Source: Muribaculaceae bacterium
GTDB lineage: Bacteria; Bacteroidota; Bacteroidia; Bacteroidales; Muribaculaceae
DNA length: 6,592 nucleotides
Reading direction: 5' to 3'
NCBI GenBank assembly: GCA_029060585.1
Contig: JAIDTS010000421.1
Location: forward strand, 1 to 6,592
Both the position numbers and the translations under genes were made by a program. Positions 6,526-6,592 of this stretch are shown piece after piece. Every line of letters starts with the position of its first letter. Position 1 is the stretch's first letter. The notes under the pieces were generated by a model that was not told where the DNA came from, searched no databases, and worked only from the letters and a program-made list of their open reading frames with translations.

Positions 6526-6592
6526 CACTTCCGACACGGCCGTTTCCGACACAGCTGTGTCGGAAACGGCCGTGTCGGAAGTGCAAAGTTAC
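6517..6592. repeat. Perfect 76-bp palindrome, no spacer
   Basis: The left half (6517-6554) and right half (6555-6592) are exact reverse complements over 38 bp each, with the axis at 6554/6555 and no loop. The outer 12 bp of each arm are GTAACTTTGCAC, containing a -7-like promoter element. The inner part has self-complementary hexamers CGGCCG (6537-6542), CAGCTG (6552-6557) and CGGCCG (6567-6572), spaced exactly 15 bp. The flanking CCGACAC occurs twice in the left half and GTGTCGG twice in the right. As DNA it could form a cruciform, and as RNA a long hairpin. It ends on the last base of the window. Confidence 0.97.
6584..6591 (-). promoter_or_regulatory. Leftward -7-like element TAACTTTG upstream of PFOR
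   Basis: The right arm of the palindrome carries the mirror copy CAAAGTTA, which reads TAACTTTG on the minus strand, about 237 bp before the PFOR start codon. It is the only exact TAnnTTTG match I find upstream of that gene in the window. Its -33 element would lie beyond the right edge, so the promoter cannot be confirmed here. If active, PFOR mRNA would begin with half of the palindrome and a leader of over 200 nt. Confidence 0.35.

Noticed and set aside
6517..6592. Insertion-sequence end or invertible promoter
   Set aside because: There is no transposase or invertase gene nearby and no separate inverted repeats flanking a unique segment. Inverting a perfect palindrome would leave the sequence unchanged.

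Overview
The window most likely comes from an anaerobic or gut-type member of the Bacteroidales (phylum Bacteroidota). Four things point there: a TAnnTTTG-type -7 element (TAACTTTG) in intergenic DNA, AT-rich 5' leaders without a clear Shine-Dalgarno sequence before the start codons, short heptanucleotide arrays between genes, and a one-polypeptide pyruvate:ferredoxin oxidoreductase. I cannot name a genus from sequence alone.

Layout, left to right. Positions 1-77 hold the last 24 codons of an unidentified gene. A 130-bp gap follows, with a small 7-bp-periodic repeat and a GC-rich hairpin. Next come three rightward genes: a YbaK-type Cys-tRNA(Pro) deacylase (208-708), chorismate synthase aroC (708-1712, sharing one base with the previous stop codon) and a TIGR01212/YhcC-family radical SAM protein (1800-2696). 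An 80-bp array of eleven 7-bp units separates the last two and supplies the final codons and stop of aroC. A 36-bp hairpin at 2698-2733 lies between the radical SAM gene and the convergent gene on the other strand. That leftward gene is a complete 1201-residue pyruvate:ferredoxin (flavodoxin) oxidoreductase (2742-6347). The last 245 bp are non-coding and finish in a perfect 76-bp palindrome (6517-6592) that ends on the last base of the window.

How the genes relate. All four recognisable genes are housekeeping or central metabolism: tRNA proofreading, the last step of the shikimate pathway, a probable RNA- or cofactor-modifying radical SAM enzyme, and fermentative pyruvate oxidation. They do not form one pathway. 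The only loose biochemical link is redox: the oxidoreductase makes reduced ferredoxin or flavodoxin, and radical SAM enzymes and chorismate synthase (through reduced flavin) need low-potential electrons. I see no defence system, mobile element, CRISPR array or RNA gene.

The most unusual signal is non-coding. The terminal palindrome has no spacer, is built on a 15-bp rhythm of self-complementary hexamers, and carries a -7-like promoter element in each arm. A second theme is that two 7-bp repeat arrays sit at the 3' ends of two different genes.
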